Part shown: positions 35,164-47,604 of the stretch, in pieces
Layout of the letters: each line of letters opens with the position of its first letter
How positions within the stretch are numbered: the first letter of the stretch is position 1
Assembly: GCF_019175385.1 (NCBI RefSeq)
Contig: NC_083340.1
Location: forward strand, 16,504,336 to 16,568,335
Origin: Lycium barbarum
Lineage: Eukaryota > Streptophyta > Magnoliopsida > Solanales > Solanaceae
DNA: 64,000 bases
Direction of reading: 5' to 3'
Program-made: the position numbers and the translations under genes
The notes under the pieces: generated by a model
The model's input: only the letters and a program-made list of their open reading frames with translations
What the model was told of the DNA's origin: nothing
Databases searched by the model: none

Positions 35164-37614
35164 TGTCACTACCCAACCAGAGGGCCATGACTGGTACCCG
35201 GTGCTAATCCACCCGGACACCTCTTAACGTACATTCACATTTACATCTAGGTGAGCCACATAGCTTAATCATACTTTTTATCCATCATTCATACTAATCT
35301 CATTGGGCAATAATACATTTGTATCACCATCAACAACTATGCCCATATCAATGTACATAAGCCGACGAAGCTATCAAAATGATATACAAAATATAAGCCG
35401 ACAAGGCTAAAGACATCTAACCATATACACATGTCTACAAGCCTCTAAGAAGAGTATGCCACATCATATAGGCGGGACAGGACCCCGCCTTGCCCATAAG
35501 TATGTACACAAAAGAATAGATACCAAAAGTTGTAGCTCCGAATGAAATGGAGCTCCTCTACGTAGTTCCTGAGTAATAAAGCTATGGATCAAGCCTGTCT
35601 CCCTAGCCACCTGCGGGCATGACACAACGTCCACAAACAAAAGAATGTCAGTACGAAGAATATACTGAGTATGTAAAGCATAATCAACATCATTGTCGAA
35701 GCATAATAGACAACATAAGAAATAGCATAAGATGGGAGGTAGCAGAACCTTCGTCATAAACACTTACTTGCCTTTCATAGGGACCTTTTATTTCTAATGC
35801 GTGTTTGTGTACATACACATGCACATATCCATACATCCATATCTGTATCCGTATTCGTATCCATATTCATATACATTTTCATATTCATATTCATATTCAT
35901 AATCGTATTCATATTCGTATTCATAGCATACCCGACCATGAAGGATCGGTGTTTCACATACCCGGCCATGGCAAGGCTCGGTGATTATACATACCTGGCC
36001 CTACCAAGGCTCAGGGTCATCCATACCCAACTACAGTGGTGTGCGCGCAATACATATCATACCCGGCCATATAAGCTCGGTGTTACATAATAGTCATACA
36101 TAGACACACATATATATGAGCTCATACGCATCTTTGACATCATTACTATCATCGTTTTATTACATCTATCCTTAGAGGATCACTCGTCGCATAAGGATTT
36201 TAGTAGAATCATAAACATAACGAGAATCATGAGCTTAGTAGCTTTAAAGATAGAATCATTTGGAGGACATCATAGGCTCATGAAAGAATAGATATATGGC
36301 CAAGGAACCATGCCTTATTGAAAGAAGGGTTAGCCTTACATACCTTTTAGTTCAGCTATTCTATCGCTTAAACGTTCTCCTTCAATGCTCATGTTTCTAC
36401 CTTCATTAGAGTTATACTAACATTAGCTAATCGATCATATGAACGTGCTCAACTAAAGCTAGAGAAAATTGGGCAGCATTTCCTTTGTCTATACAACTTT
36501 CCCCATATCATATATCAACTCCCAAACGTCTATAGTACATTCACAATATTATAACCAACAATATTCCTTCACTTATATTATCCACATTTCACAATTTCAC
36601 TTCATTTCATCCATAATTATGGTCATGGTACACTATTACGCTTACTCACATATAATGTTTATCCCATGTTTTTAATGACATTTATAACATATTTATAATC
36701 ACAACATATCAAGAATTATAACTCATTCCAAACTACTACTCAAAATCTCATTATTCTCATCTTTATACCCCATTTTCTATCTCCTTTCATAATCCAAGTC
36801 TTTCGACCCCTCAATACCTTAAACAACATGTAATGATCAAAAAACTTACCTTAAATAGTGTGGGAATGAGCTTTGAGTGGAAATACTTCACTTGAATAAA
36901 AACGCTAGCTTTGACCCATAAAGTTTTCTGGCCTCTAGCAAACCCTAAGAGTTTCCTTATACTTGATTCCCCTTGGATTAATGATAAGAACCTTTGATTT
37001 CCCTTGGATTCTTGTATATGGAATGTTCTAGAGACTTGGAGAGAAGTGAAGAAGTGTGAAAAATGAAAATAATGAAGTGGGATCACATTAATATACTTGA
37101 AAATAACTCAGCCCGTCGGGTGTTATACGGACACTTATACGGTCCGTACAACATTGCATAGTCCGTATAAGTGGCCATGGTTCACCATCATGAAAATCAT
37201 CTCCCTGCTGAGGGTTATACGGACCCCTTATACGGACCGTATAAAGTTATACGGACCATATAAGTGGACGTATAACTCCACTTCTGTGAAATGGTTTCCA
37301 TCGTTTCATTTGATCTCCAATCCTTATGGAACCTTCTTAACACTTGTTTAACACTTCATTACCAACCTAAGAAGAGTTACAACTCTTATTTAAGACATCA
37401 TTAGGTCATCATTAATTCGGTACCCGTAAATCTTATCAGACACCTAACGTATACCTTGCCTTTCTTGGCAAACCTTCTTCTTTTACCTCAAATGTCTTGA
37501 AATCTCAATTAGGATCATCAAATGTTGTTTCTTACTTATTGAAACATCGTATACCTCGTGCCGTCCGTTAGTCTATTCACTGTGTATCAACGTAAAATCT
37601 TTTGAGGTGTAACA
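35164..37614 (-). mobile_element. Solo LTR, chromovirus family B (2451 bp)
   Basis: The plus strand starts tgtcactacccaacc and ends ttttgaggtgtaaca, with ttcag before and atcag after (4 of 5 match). Its length equals the family-B LTRs of the larger element (2447 bp after removing its insertion), and it shares the tcagtacgaagaatatactg hairpin, the ccggccatg/aaggctcgg blocks and the tatacggtccgta palindromes. No internal sequence adjoins it, so it arose by LTR-LTR recombination. It is clearly diverged from the copies at 40681 and 51260. Confidence 0.88.
35836..35928. repeat. Hexanucleotide-like microsatellite (ttcata/ttcgta)n
   Basis: A run of about 15 imperfect units of attcat / attcgt / atccat lies within the solo LTR. 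It yields an artificial coding-looking frame on each strand. Confidence 0.85.
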
Positions 37615-38000
37615 ATCAGTTACGAGCATGTGGACTCATGTTCGGGTTTGAGATCTTAGTTTTTGGTGTGTTTACTCATATTCCAATTTTGTGTGTGGGA
37701 TGTATCCTCCCTTCATGGGTCAGCAGCCTTGGTGGACCCCAAGATAGGCACGCGTAGGTCAAAGTTATTGGGCATGTCAATTGTTGTGTGAACTTTGAAT
37801 CTTTATCATACATATTGCCTTATGCTGCTTTAATTGTGAATTTTGTAGATGCTAGGTTTGTACATATCGTGTAATGACATGTTCGTCTGTTTTGAGTTTT
37901 AGAACCCCTTTCCCCCTATTTGAGACATTTTGTAGGTTTTGTGGGTGGCACGGGTTATAAGGGAACCGAGAGCATTTCAGAACACTTGAAGCTAATCAGA
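37615..38000. other. Unassigned low-copy-looking stretch
   Basis: No frame, repeat or RNA gene recognised. Its first bases (gcatgtggactcatgttcgg) resemble the sequence left of the solo LTR (gcacgtgggttcatgtttgg at about 35136-35155), so the LTR may have landed in a pre-existing short duplication. Confidence 0.4.
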
Positions 38001-38016
38001 GGTATGAAAATTTAAC

Positions 38017-38170
38017 CCAATAGCATAGCTCAGCGGTCAAGGGGGTTCACAATCACCTTAAGGTAACGAGTTTGATTTCAGCGGTCAAGGGGGTTCACAA
38101 TCACCTTAAGGTAACGAGTTCGAGTTTGATTAATGCTTGCTGTAAACATTTAACTATCAATAAAAACATC
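38017..38170 (+). mobile_element. tRNA-derived SINE with internal 50-bp duplication
   Basis: tagcatagctcagcggtcaa resembles a tRNA-type A-box region. The segment agcggtcaagggggttcaca through aaggtaacgagtt is present twice in tandem (about 38030-38078 and 38079-38127), and a gttcgag B-box-like motif follows only in the second copy. A TA tract begins shortly after. This is a SINE-like remnant; no target duplication was found. Confidence 0.5.
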
Positions 38171-38180
38171 ACTAGGTGAA

Positions 38181-38183
<3 letters not shown>

Positions 38184-38234
<51 letters not shown>
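38184..38234. repeat. TA microsatellite
   Basis: About 25 uninterrupted AT dinucleotides, adjoining the inverted ctactatatagaagcatggg pair. Confidence 0.95.
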
Positions 38235-38236
<2 letters not shown>

Positions 38237-38330
38237 CTACTATATAGAAGCATGGGTTTTACCCATGCTTTGTCGTCAGTCACTTTAAAAAAAAAAAGGT
38301 GGGCCCCCATGCTTCTATATAGTAGAAAAT
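38235..38330. repeat. Inverted pair ctactatatagaagcatggg
   Basis: ctactatatagaagcatggg at about 38238 and its complement cccatgcttctatatagtag at about 38307-38326 face each other across some 50 bases. The terminus recalls solanaceous Helitron 5' ends, but no complete element can be drawn. Confidence 0.6.
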
Positions 38331-38972
38331 AGTAGAAAAATTGTAAAAAAATAAATAAATAAGGCGGGGCCCAATCTTCTACACTAGTAGGAATGAAAAA
38401 AAAACAAATTTCAGGTGGAGCCCACTCTTCTATAATAATAGAGATTAAAAAAAATTAAGGCGGGATCCGCGTGGAGAACTAGGAGACAATTGCCAAAAAA
38501 AAATTAAGATGGGGTCCACGTGAAGAAGTAGGAGACAATTGCTAGGAAAAAAATTAAGGTGAGATCCACGTGAAGAAGTAGGAGACAATTGCAATAGAAA
38601 AAAAAATAGGATAGTTAAATAATGATAATAAGTTCAGAAAATGATAAAGGTACGCTTAGAGAAAATATAAAGAATTGAAGTTTAGGAAAAAAGAAATATT
38701 GATCACAAAAACTGCTAAAGAAGTCATAAAACCAAAAGATTTAAAACTTATACCATACGTCTAACACCAATAATGAGGAATAACATCAAGAAGGCGAAAT
38801 ATAAACGGTCTTCTATAATAGTAAATTAAAAAAAAAAAACTTAGGTGGGGCCACTCTTCTATAATAGTAGATTTAAAAAAAAAAAAATTAAGTTGGGGCA
38901 CACTTTTCTATAATAGTATAAATTAAAAAACAAATTAAGGTGAGGCCACTGTTCCATAATAGTAGAGATAAA
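38296..38972. repeat. Array of diverged aaggtggggccactcttctataatagtag units
   Basis: Six related ~34-bp units lie at about 38296, 38361, 38412, 38841, 38888 and 38937, separated by A-rich spacers. A second set of three ~50-bp units containing ggagacaattgc lies at 38454-38601. On the minus strand each first-type unit would begin ctactattatagaag, like a Helitron 5' terminus. This is a patchwork array without coding sense. Confidence 0.7.
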
Positions 38973-39795
38973 AAAAAAGAATCATATTTTTAATATTACC
39001 CAAAATAACCCTTTTATACATTATTATACACTTTCATATAAGATCAACACATTATTTACAGTAAGTGTATAATGTTGTATATCGTGTGTATAAACACTAT
39101 TGTAAAAAAAGTTGGCGATACAGATGTAAATTAAAAATATAACTACGTGGATATAAGATTTTATGTTGAATTGTATATTATTGAAATTATTCCTAAAATT
39201 AATTGCTAAAGGCAAAAATTAAATACCAGCCCATTTGAAGGACAATTAGTGCAATTTCTTCCATTTTTTTGTTTTTAATTTGTAATAGACAAATTCCCTT
39301 TTTTAAAACTAAACTATATAAAGGCATGAGTTGAAGAAGTGGATCGTCGACCAAGGGCAACCAAGGGCAATTTGATTAAAGCACTTACCATTGAATAATT
39401 CCATTAGTTAAAAGTAGAATCTTACTGTAGCTTAGTTTAAATATATTCGTGCTTTCCCTATTTTGCCCCTGCTCATAAAAATTGCATCAGAACAGATGAT
39501 GTCATTTCAAGTGGCAGACATTAATTATGTTTTTGGCCACGTGTCACTTTTACACTCCTTTTACTTTTCACTGTTTTATCATGGTCACATAATTCCACTT
39601 AACAAACAAATAACATTTGTGTATATGTATTAATGTTCATCTATATATATGCATCCACAGTGCAAATTTAGGTATGTTTATTAGCAATATAAAATATATA
39701 TACTATCACTACCCAATACATAAATCTTTACAAGTGTACACAACTACATACACATAGATACACTATATAATCCAAAGTGCGCACAAGCATATGCC

Positions 39796-39833
<38 letters not shown>

Positions 39834-40680
39834 TCTAAATGTTAATAAACTTTTATGCCCTTAAAAAATAAATTATCCTATAAACATAAATGTACAAAAC
39901 TGTAAATATACTTTAAAAGTAAAAAAGAGAAGACATCAAATACAACTACAATTCTGTTGTCTACTCCAATTTTTGCTCCACCGAAATTCCAATCTGTTAT
40001 TCAATACAAATTATATTGTCTACTCCTATTTTCTCTCCCTTGAACCTTCTATCAGTCATTAATTACAATTATGATTAAATTAACTATTCACACATTCTCT
40101 ATGGTAAAGATAGACAAATTTTACGTCCGTAACTATAACCTAATACCCTCTGAGGCTCTGACTATCTTATCTATATTATTTTAAAAGCACGAAGGGTCTT
40201 AGAAATGTTGATTGAACTTTTTGCCCTTCATTAAAAGACTTCAAAATAGACAAAACAGTCATTTAATAATTTCATAATATTTTAAAATAATTATTTAATT
40301 ATTTTCCTAATATTTAGACTTTTAACTAAACTAAAATTTGGTTATTACATTCTTTCCTTCTTTGTAACGTAAACCTAATTCCCCCCACCCAATCTCTCGT
40401 ACGGTGGGTTTTGAGAAGGTAAAATTTGTATTTCACCTTAGACAGAATCCTTTTTTTTTAAAACATGCAAGAGAGAATCCTTTCTTTATTTAACATATGT
40501 AACATAATTATATATAAGATCATCAATGTTAATTGTCTTAATATTCGTGTAATTCGAGTACCTCTTGACGTTCTGCTTCCCCTCTTTCAATATGGTTAGC
40601 AAAGTACTCTTTTTTTTTTCTTTTTTTTCTGATAGCATTAGATGTCAAAACTTTGTGTGTATATTTTGAGAACGTGCTTT
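38973..40680. other. AT-rich non-coding DNA, possible Helitron start
   Basis: No frame or RNA gene is supported. A TA microsatellite lies at 39799-39831, and a short direct repeat accaagggca at about 39350-39369. The motif tctatattattttaaaagca near 40171 recalls a Helitron 5' end used widely in Solanaceae, but no 3' hairpin plus CTRR is identified before the chromovirus begins at 40681. Confidence 0.35.
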
Positions 40681-41163
40681 TGTCACGACCCGACTAGGGG
40701 GCCGCGACGAGCACCCGGTGCTACCCCACCCGGGCACCCGTTAACATACATTCACATAACATCTAGGTGAACCGTAAATCAATTCATACATTCTAGTCAT
40801 CAATCATATTAGTCCCATTGGATGACAATCATCTTGGATAACATCATAGGCATCTATGCCACATCAAATGTACAAGGCCGACGAGGCCAACAAAATGATA
40901 TACAAAACATAGGCCGACAAGGCCAAACATATCTAACCATATACACGTGACTACGAGCCTCTAAGGAGAGTGTAACATATCACATGAGCGGGACAGGACC
41001 CCGCTATGCCCATAATTATGTACACAAAAGAATAAGTACCCAAAAACTATCGCCCCGAAATAAATGGAGCTCTGCTATGAAATCTCTGAGAAAGCAGCTA
41101 TGGATCAAGCCTGTCTTCCTGTGCACCTGCAGGCATGACACAACGTCCACAAACAAAAGAACG

Positions 41164-41184
41164 TCAGTACGAAGAATGTACTGA
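41164..41184 (-). promoter_or_regulatory. Conserved LTR hairpin, family B
   Basis: cagtac-gaagaat-gtactg forms a perfect 6-bp stem. In element orientation it is preceded by catgctttacatact and followed by acgttcttttgtttgtgg and tcatgcctgcaggt. The sequence around it matches the hairpin blocks of LARD1 and family C at the corresponding LTR place. Confidence 0.55.
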
Positions 41185-41392
41185 GTATGTAAAGCATGAT
41201 CAACATTGATATAGAAGCATAATAGACAACATATGAAATAACATAGGAGGGGAGACAATAATATCGTCATCATGGCACTTACTTGCGTTCCATAGGGACA
41301 TTCCGTTTCTATTGCGTATTCCGCATACATACATCCATATCCATACTTATTTACCTTCATAATCATTTACATCTCATATACATAGCAATATA

Positions 41393-41449
<57 letters not shown>

Positions 41450-42720
41450 CCCTTATATAGCGTACCCGACCTTGAAGGATCGGTGTTTCATACATACTTG
41501 GCCAACCAAGGCTCAAGGTTATACATACCTGGCCCTACCAAGGCTCAGGGTTATCCGTACCTTATGCAGAAGTGCGCGCGCGTTTCATAATCATATACAT
41601 ACTCTATACATATTCATATACATATATTCTTACCCGGCATCATAAGCTCGGGGTCTTATCATAGCCCTTCATAGGCACACATACATATAACATCTCATAA
41701 GCATCTTTAGTCTCATTTTACTCTCATCATCATTACTATCATCATCATTATCGTTACATCTATATTATAGGCTTACTCGTCATATGAGGAACGTAGTATA
41801 ATCATAGTACACATCAAGGGTCATAAGCTCGGTAGCTTTTGAGAATAGAATCATGTGGAGCATATCATGAGCTCATAGAAAGATAGATGATTGGCCAAAG
41901 AACCATGCCTTATGAAAGAAGGGTTAGCTTTACATACCTCTCCGTCGCACTATTCTACACTTGCGCGTTCCCCTCCAACGCTAGCGTTTCTACCTTCATT
42001 AAAGTCATACCATCATTAGGGTCAATAACGAGTACACATGGGCATTAGTCATTCACATTATCCACATTCCCTCAAGTTACTTTCATTTGTCCATATCTAT
42101 GGCCATAAAATACTACTATATCCATTCACGTGCATTGCTCATTTCATGTTCTCAACACCATTTATAACACATTTGCATTACAATACATCAAGACTCATAA
42201 CTCAATTCGAACTATTCCTCAAGATGGCACTATTCATCATTCATGGCCCATTTTACTATATTCTTCTACAATCCAAGTATTTCCACTCCCCAATATCTTA
42301 AACAACATATAAACATCATGGATCTTACCTTAGATGTTGTAGGAACAAGCTTTAGTTGATAATACTCCACTTTGAGCAAAACCCTAGTTTTTCTCCATTT
42401 GTATCTCTTGACTTGAATGGTATTTAATGGCTTGCTTACACTTGATTCACTTGTTTTGTGTTGTTGATGACTTATAATCCTTGAAAAATTATGTAATAAT
42501 GTAGAGAGATGTTTTTAGAGAGAAGGGGTGTGATGTAGAAGTGAAATGAAATAAGCCTTGGTCCCCTTATTTAATGACTTGAAATCTGATTTTGAAGTGA
42601 ACAGTGGTCGTAAATGTGGTTTACGGAGTATTCCAGTTTACGGACCGTCCTTCATGGTCGTTTTTAACCATAACCAGAACCAGAAAACTCAGGATGCAAT
42701 ATGGTGGTTTACGACCATGG

Positions 42721-42725
42721 TTTAC
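42721..42725. repeat. Target-site duplication (tttac) of solo LTR C1
   Basis: tttac is repeated at 45627-45631. The undisturbed LTR at 51260-53677 reads atggtttacgggcagtaaat across the same place. Confidence 0.92.
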
Positions 42726-43050
42726 TGTTATAGCCCGTATTTTGTACATTCGGACATTTCAAGATAGTCGTGGTAAGTTAAAGGCAAGACTATTTTTCAG
42801 AGTTATTTTAATACACAAGTTGTTTATTAGTGTGAAAATATTGAGAAAGGCTAAGGGTAAAAGGGGAAATTCATAAGGTGATTCATGGTAATATTGAGGA
42901 AGGCTAGGGGCAAAACGGAAATTTCACAAAAGTTCAAGAGAAGGCCATCTTGGCCGTGTGTGTGTGGGGGGGGGGGAGGGGGGCACCCCAAGACTTGGCC
43001 AATTAACTCAAGACAAGGGTGGGGGCATGTGGCCACCCTTGTGTGGGCTA

Positions 43051-43099
<49 letters not shown>

Positions 43100-45626
43100 G
43101 TGTACAAAGCAAGACAAAAAAATTAGTCATCTTTTCTAACTCTAGAACCTTGGAAAAAAAAAAAGGGCATTCGGCCATGGCTGCAAAAATTGGTGTCCAT
43201 GGAATTGATCAAGAAAAATTATTTCCTTCTAGCAATTCAACCAATTGGAAGGTCCTCTTTAACGTGGAGTAGTTGTTGGAACAAGCAAAGTATTTATGGT
43301 GCAAGTTGGAAGCCCTAGCCGAATAGAGGAGTCAAAGAATAAAGGTAAGGTTTAACCCCTTCTTTCATGTGTTATGGATGATTTGTGCATGTTGTAGTAC
43401 GTAGAAATGGATGAAATTCATGAATTATGTGTGTAGTGGTGGTGGCCGAATAGGGTTATGTTGATAAGGTGTGATGAATTGATTTTATTTAGTAGTTTGA
43501 TTGTCGCTGTTATGGATTCCATAATAAAAATGAAGGTTTGGTGGCTTGAAGTGAATTTGTAATCGTTGTGGGATTGTTGAAGAAGTTAATGTGACATTAG
43601 TATGGTTTCTTACATTTGTATGAATGATATTGCTAATGTGTAAATTGTTGGTGTAGTTTATGAATTTGAAAGAAAGAAATGTGTTGTTATCGTTCTTGTT
43701 GAATTTGGAAGGTTTCGGGTGAAGTGGTATGTTGGTTGGTTTGTTTTGAATATTGTGTGAATTGTTTGAAGTGTTCTTGAATCATGAGAGAAGGATTTTG
43801 GATTAATACTTGAATGTGAGATTATTGGTGATAGCTTGGCTATATATGATTGAATTGAATATAAACGAAATGTCGTCGAATTATGTAAAAGGAGCTACTA
43901 ATGTTAGAATGCATTTTGAATTAATCGTTGGAGTTGGAATCATGATTGTTGGTATTGTTGTTGATAATTTGGCCGAGTTGAATTCTCGGATTGTTGATTG
44001 ATAATTTGGCCGAGTTAGATTCTCGGGGATGGTTATATTTATAGGGGAAATGTTGCCGAAATTTTGGCAGATCATGAATAAATTTATTTGAAAGACTAAG
44101 ACAAGTGTGTGACGATGCGTTTAATGATTGTGTAAATCTTCTTGAATGTAGACTAGCGATAGCGATCTTGGACAAATAAGCGTAGCTAATAGGACGTGGA
44201 ACAGGTATGTATGTCTTACCCTTTCTTTCTTTTGGCATGTCCTAGAGCCAAATAAGGTATGATATGCACTTTGGGGTTACTCTATTCTTTGATTCCGAGT
44301 TTGTTTATGATTCTTATTCACTTCTTGAGATGAGTATATTCAATATGATAGAGCTTATTATATGATTGAGTAACGAGATGAGCATAAATAATGTTGTTCC
44401 TAAAAGAGTTCGGTAAGTTTTAATGTCCCTAACTTTCGTAAACGATCTCGGATTGCTTTGGAACGTTTGTAAAGGTTTCTGTACTAAAATGTCCATAACT
44501 TTCTCATACTAAACCGGATTGACTTGAAACGTGTTTATGATCCTCAAGTGTCGATTTGTGTACTTACCTATCGAGTCTTGATTTATGTGCATATGGTTTC
44601 TCACAACTCCGCTCGTGCATGCCTCAATATGTCTTTCACTGAGTCCCGGGCGAAGATACGTTCTCGTGCGCACTCCACTGCATTGTTCACCAAGTCCCTC
44701 TCACTTGCGGGCCGGGACACGTTATATGTATATGTATATGATGATATGATGATACGGGGATGGCGGCCAGGATGGCATATGATGACTTCATTCACCGAGA
44801 CCCGCAATAGAGTGACATGCATGATTCTATCCACCGAGTCCCTCATTTGAGGGCCGGGACACGTTATGCATATATGACCTGTGATGATGACATACATGAT
44901 ATACGATCCACCGAGTCCCTCACTTGAGGGCCGGGACACGTTATGCATATATGACATGTGATGATGACATACATGATATATGATCCACCGAGTCCCTCAC
45001 TAGAGGGCCGGGACACGTTATATGTATATGTGAAATATGATGATGATATGTATGATGTTCATTTCAAAAGGCAAAGGTGCTGATGTTGTTAACAATCATT
45101 CTTGTTTCTGGTAAAATGTCTATTTCAGTTATGATCTGTTTACTGTATTTCATGTCTTACATGCTCAATACATATTCCGTACTGACCCCTTTTCTTCGGG
45201 GGGCTGCATTTCATGCCACTCAGGTACACACAGATAAGTAGAAGGTTTTGTCAGAAGATGACCCAGCGGGATTGGCGAGCTCCATTTTCTTCCGGAGCGT
45301 TGCCGAGTCTGAGTATATATGTTATGATCCGGATTGATGTTAGAGACTTTGCAGACAGAGTCATGTATGTGGATTGTCAGTCTTGTAAGTGGCTCGGCAA
45401 GACGATGTGTCATTATGCAATATATTACAGATTCCATATGATTACAGGTTTTATGTGACTTGGAAACGACGAAAAGAATGTTTCTGAAAGCCTTTATTAT
45501 GTAATTCAGTATTATTTGATTTAAGAGTCCAAAGAGATTGTGTATGTAATAAGAGTTAGCGGGTTCGCTCGGCCTTAAATAAGGGTCGGGTGCCCATCAT
45601 GCCCTAATCAAGATTAGGGTGTGACA
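42726..45626 (+). mobile_element. Solo LTR C1 (family C, 2901 bp)
   Basis: It starts tgttatagcccgtattttg and ends gattagggtgtgaca, with an exact 5-bp duplication. It matches, in opposite orientation, the LTR of LARD2 and, in the same orientation, solo LTR C2 at 57304. It includes a poly-G tract (about 42966-42983), a TA tract (43054-43095), gataatttggccgagtt repeats (43965-44025) and caccgagtccctca minirepeats (about 44635-45020). No internal region is present, so the rest was lost by LTR-LTR recombination. Confidence 0.9.
44635..45020 (+). repeat. Minirepeat caccgagtccctcacttgagggccggg in solo LTR C1
   Basis: At least five units combine caccgagtccctca with gggccgggacacgttat and an intervening atgtgatgatgacatacatg. 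Two of them (about 44850-44920 and 44921-44990) are almost identical, indicating recent tandem expansion. Confidence 0.85.
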
Positions 45627-46033
45627 TTTACGGGCCGTAAATCACTTTACGGTCCGTATTCCAGGTCTTATTTAACCATTTCCTCAACTGACAGGAAGTT
45701 GAAGTTTTGCATGCCAATTTACGACCTGCCAGTTTATGGACCGTATACCATTTTACGGTCCGTATTTCAGTTTACGACCAACTGGGCAGTTTGCAAACCT
45801 GCAACTTTTCACATCTCTCGACTTTTCATTCTAATCATTCACGTCCATTTACACACATTGCTCATCTCACACCTCGCCTTATCTTAGCCAATTTCCTCGT
45901 CTTACATCGGACGCCTTTGAAATCTCGCCTAAGGTTATCAAATGTCATTTCTCATTCATGGAACATCATACACTGGCACTCATCACTAGTTCATTCACTT
46001 TCGTACCAACGGAAAATTTTTCGAGGTGTAACA

Positions 46034-46066
46034 TTCTCCCCCCTTAAGAACATTCGTCCTCGAATG
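46034..46066 (-). promoter_or_regulatory. Family-B polypurine tract and palindrome
   Basis: On the minus strand cattcgaggacgaatg (46051-46066) is followed by ttcttaaggggggagaa and the LTR. The arrangement matches LARD1 and LARD2. The equivalent site at the second LTR (about 53677) was lost in a deletion. Confidence 0.88.
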
Positions 46067-46253
46067 TTAAAGTCTTCGAGAATTCTATGAAAATTTCGCC
46101 AGAGTTTCCCCTATAATATAGCAATACCAACCTGTCACAACAACCCATAATATCGATGCCTCACAGGGCCACAACATAACAGCACACAAATTTAGCCACA
46201 CACGACCCAAAAAACATAGAAGGAAAACATACATACCTTATGATCTTGACGTC

Positions 46254-47604
46254 TCATCTTGTCCCTCGTCTAAAGGCTGAAATAAATGTGGGTATTTTGG
46301 ATCGCATACTTTCTTCCGCTTCCCACGTCATTTCCTCTCGTTCACTGCTTCTCCATAGAACCTTAACTGAGGCTACTTCTTTGTTTCTAAGCCTCCGTAC
46401 TTGCCTATCTAATATGGCAATGGGTATTTCATCATAAGATAGATTTTCTGTCACTTGAACATCATTTACTGGGACGATCCTAGTAGGATCTCCAACACAT
46501 TTTCGAAGCATCGAGACATGAAATACTGGGTGGACTGACTCCAATTCCGAAGGTAGATCTAACTCATAGGCCACTTTGCCTATCTTTCGTATAATTTCAT
46601 AAGGCCCAATATACCGGGGACTAAGCTTTCCCTTTTTGCCAAATCTCATAACGCCCTTCATTGGCGACACTTTCAAGAATACCCAATCTTTAATTTGGAA
46701 CTCTAAGTCCCTTCGACTATTATCCACATAGGACTTCTGGCGACTTTGAGCCGCTAACAACCGATCTTGTATAGGCTTGAATTTTTCTATAGCTTGCTGG
46801 ACCAAATCTGGTCCTATCAATTTAGTCTCACCTACCTCGAACCACCCAATTGGGGATCTACACTTTCGCCCATATAAAGCCTCATACGACGCCATTTGAA
46901 TGCTAGAATGATAACTATTATTGTAAGCAAATTCGATGAGTGGCAAATGGTCATCCCAACTACCTCCAAAATCTATCATACATGCCCGTAACATATCATC
47001 AAGAGTCTGAATGGTACGTTCAGCTTGCCGATTGGTCTGTGGGTGAAATGTCGTGCTAAGGCTCACTCGGGTCTCTAAACCCTCTTGGAAAGACTCCCAA
47101 AATTTGACCGTAAACTGAGTCCCTCTTTCGGAGATAATAGATACCGGAACGCCATGGAGTCTCACTATCTCTTTAACATAAAGCCTTGCATAATCTTCCG
47201 CCACATAGGTCGTTCTGACCGGTAAGAAATGAGCTGACTTTGTGAGTCTATTCACATCACCCATATTGAATCATACTTACGTCGAGAACGGGGTAAGCCT
47301 GTAATGAAATCCATGTTAATCACTTCCCACTTCCAAGTTGGGATTTTTATAGCTTGCAACAATCCACCCGGCCTTTGGTGTTCAATTTTCACTTGTTGAC
47401 AGTTAGGACATTGAGCTACAGATTCCGCTATATCTTTCTTCATCCCATTCCACCAGTATATGGACTTGAGATCATGATACATTTTCGTCGCTCCGGGGTG
47501 GACAGAATAACGGGAACAATGAGCTTCTCTCAATATTTGGTGGCGTAAGTCTGCCACCTCAGGAACACATAATCTGCCTCGACATCGGAGAACTCCGTCT
47601 CCTG
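46254..47604 (-). pseudogene. pol: Family-B pol 3' part: integrase and chromodomain
   Basis: The zinc-binding part (HPGATKMYHDLKSIYWW, CPNCQQVK) and first catalytic region (MDFITGLPRSRRKYDSIW) lie at 47252-47557. After a frameshift come [12 protein letters not shown], the E-containing FHPQTNRQAERTIQ, and the C-terminal [19 protein letters not shown] and chromodomain-like ILDRQVRRLRNKE. The second catalytic aspartate appears altered: IISERGTQFT reads E where IVSDRG-type sequences have D. The frame is shifted again near the C terminus (SKIPTFISAF in place of the intact copy's SKYPHLF). It is dead. Confidence 0.9.

Larger units (their letters stand above)
40681..46033 (-). repeat. Family-B left (3') LTR with inserted solo LTR
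   Basis: The LTR starts tgtcacgacccgactaggg and ends ttcgaggtgtaaca. Without the insertion at 42726-45626 and one tttac duplication it is about 2447 bp. It carries a TA tract (41395-41448), a hairpin tcagtacgaagaatgtactga (about 41164-41184) and clusters of tttacggtccgta palindromes on both sides of the insertion. Confidence 0.9.

Noticed and set aside
41283..41645. Frames with long IYIYIY stretches (also 42851-43117, 38101-38310)
   Set aside because: Translations of TA microsatellites.
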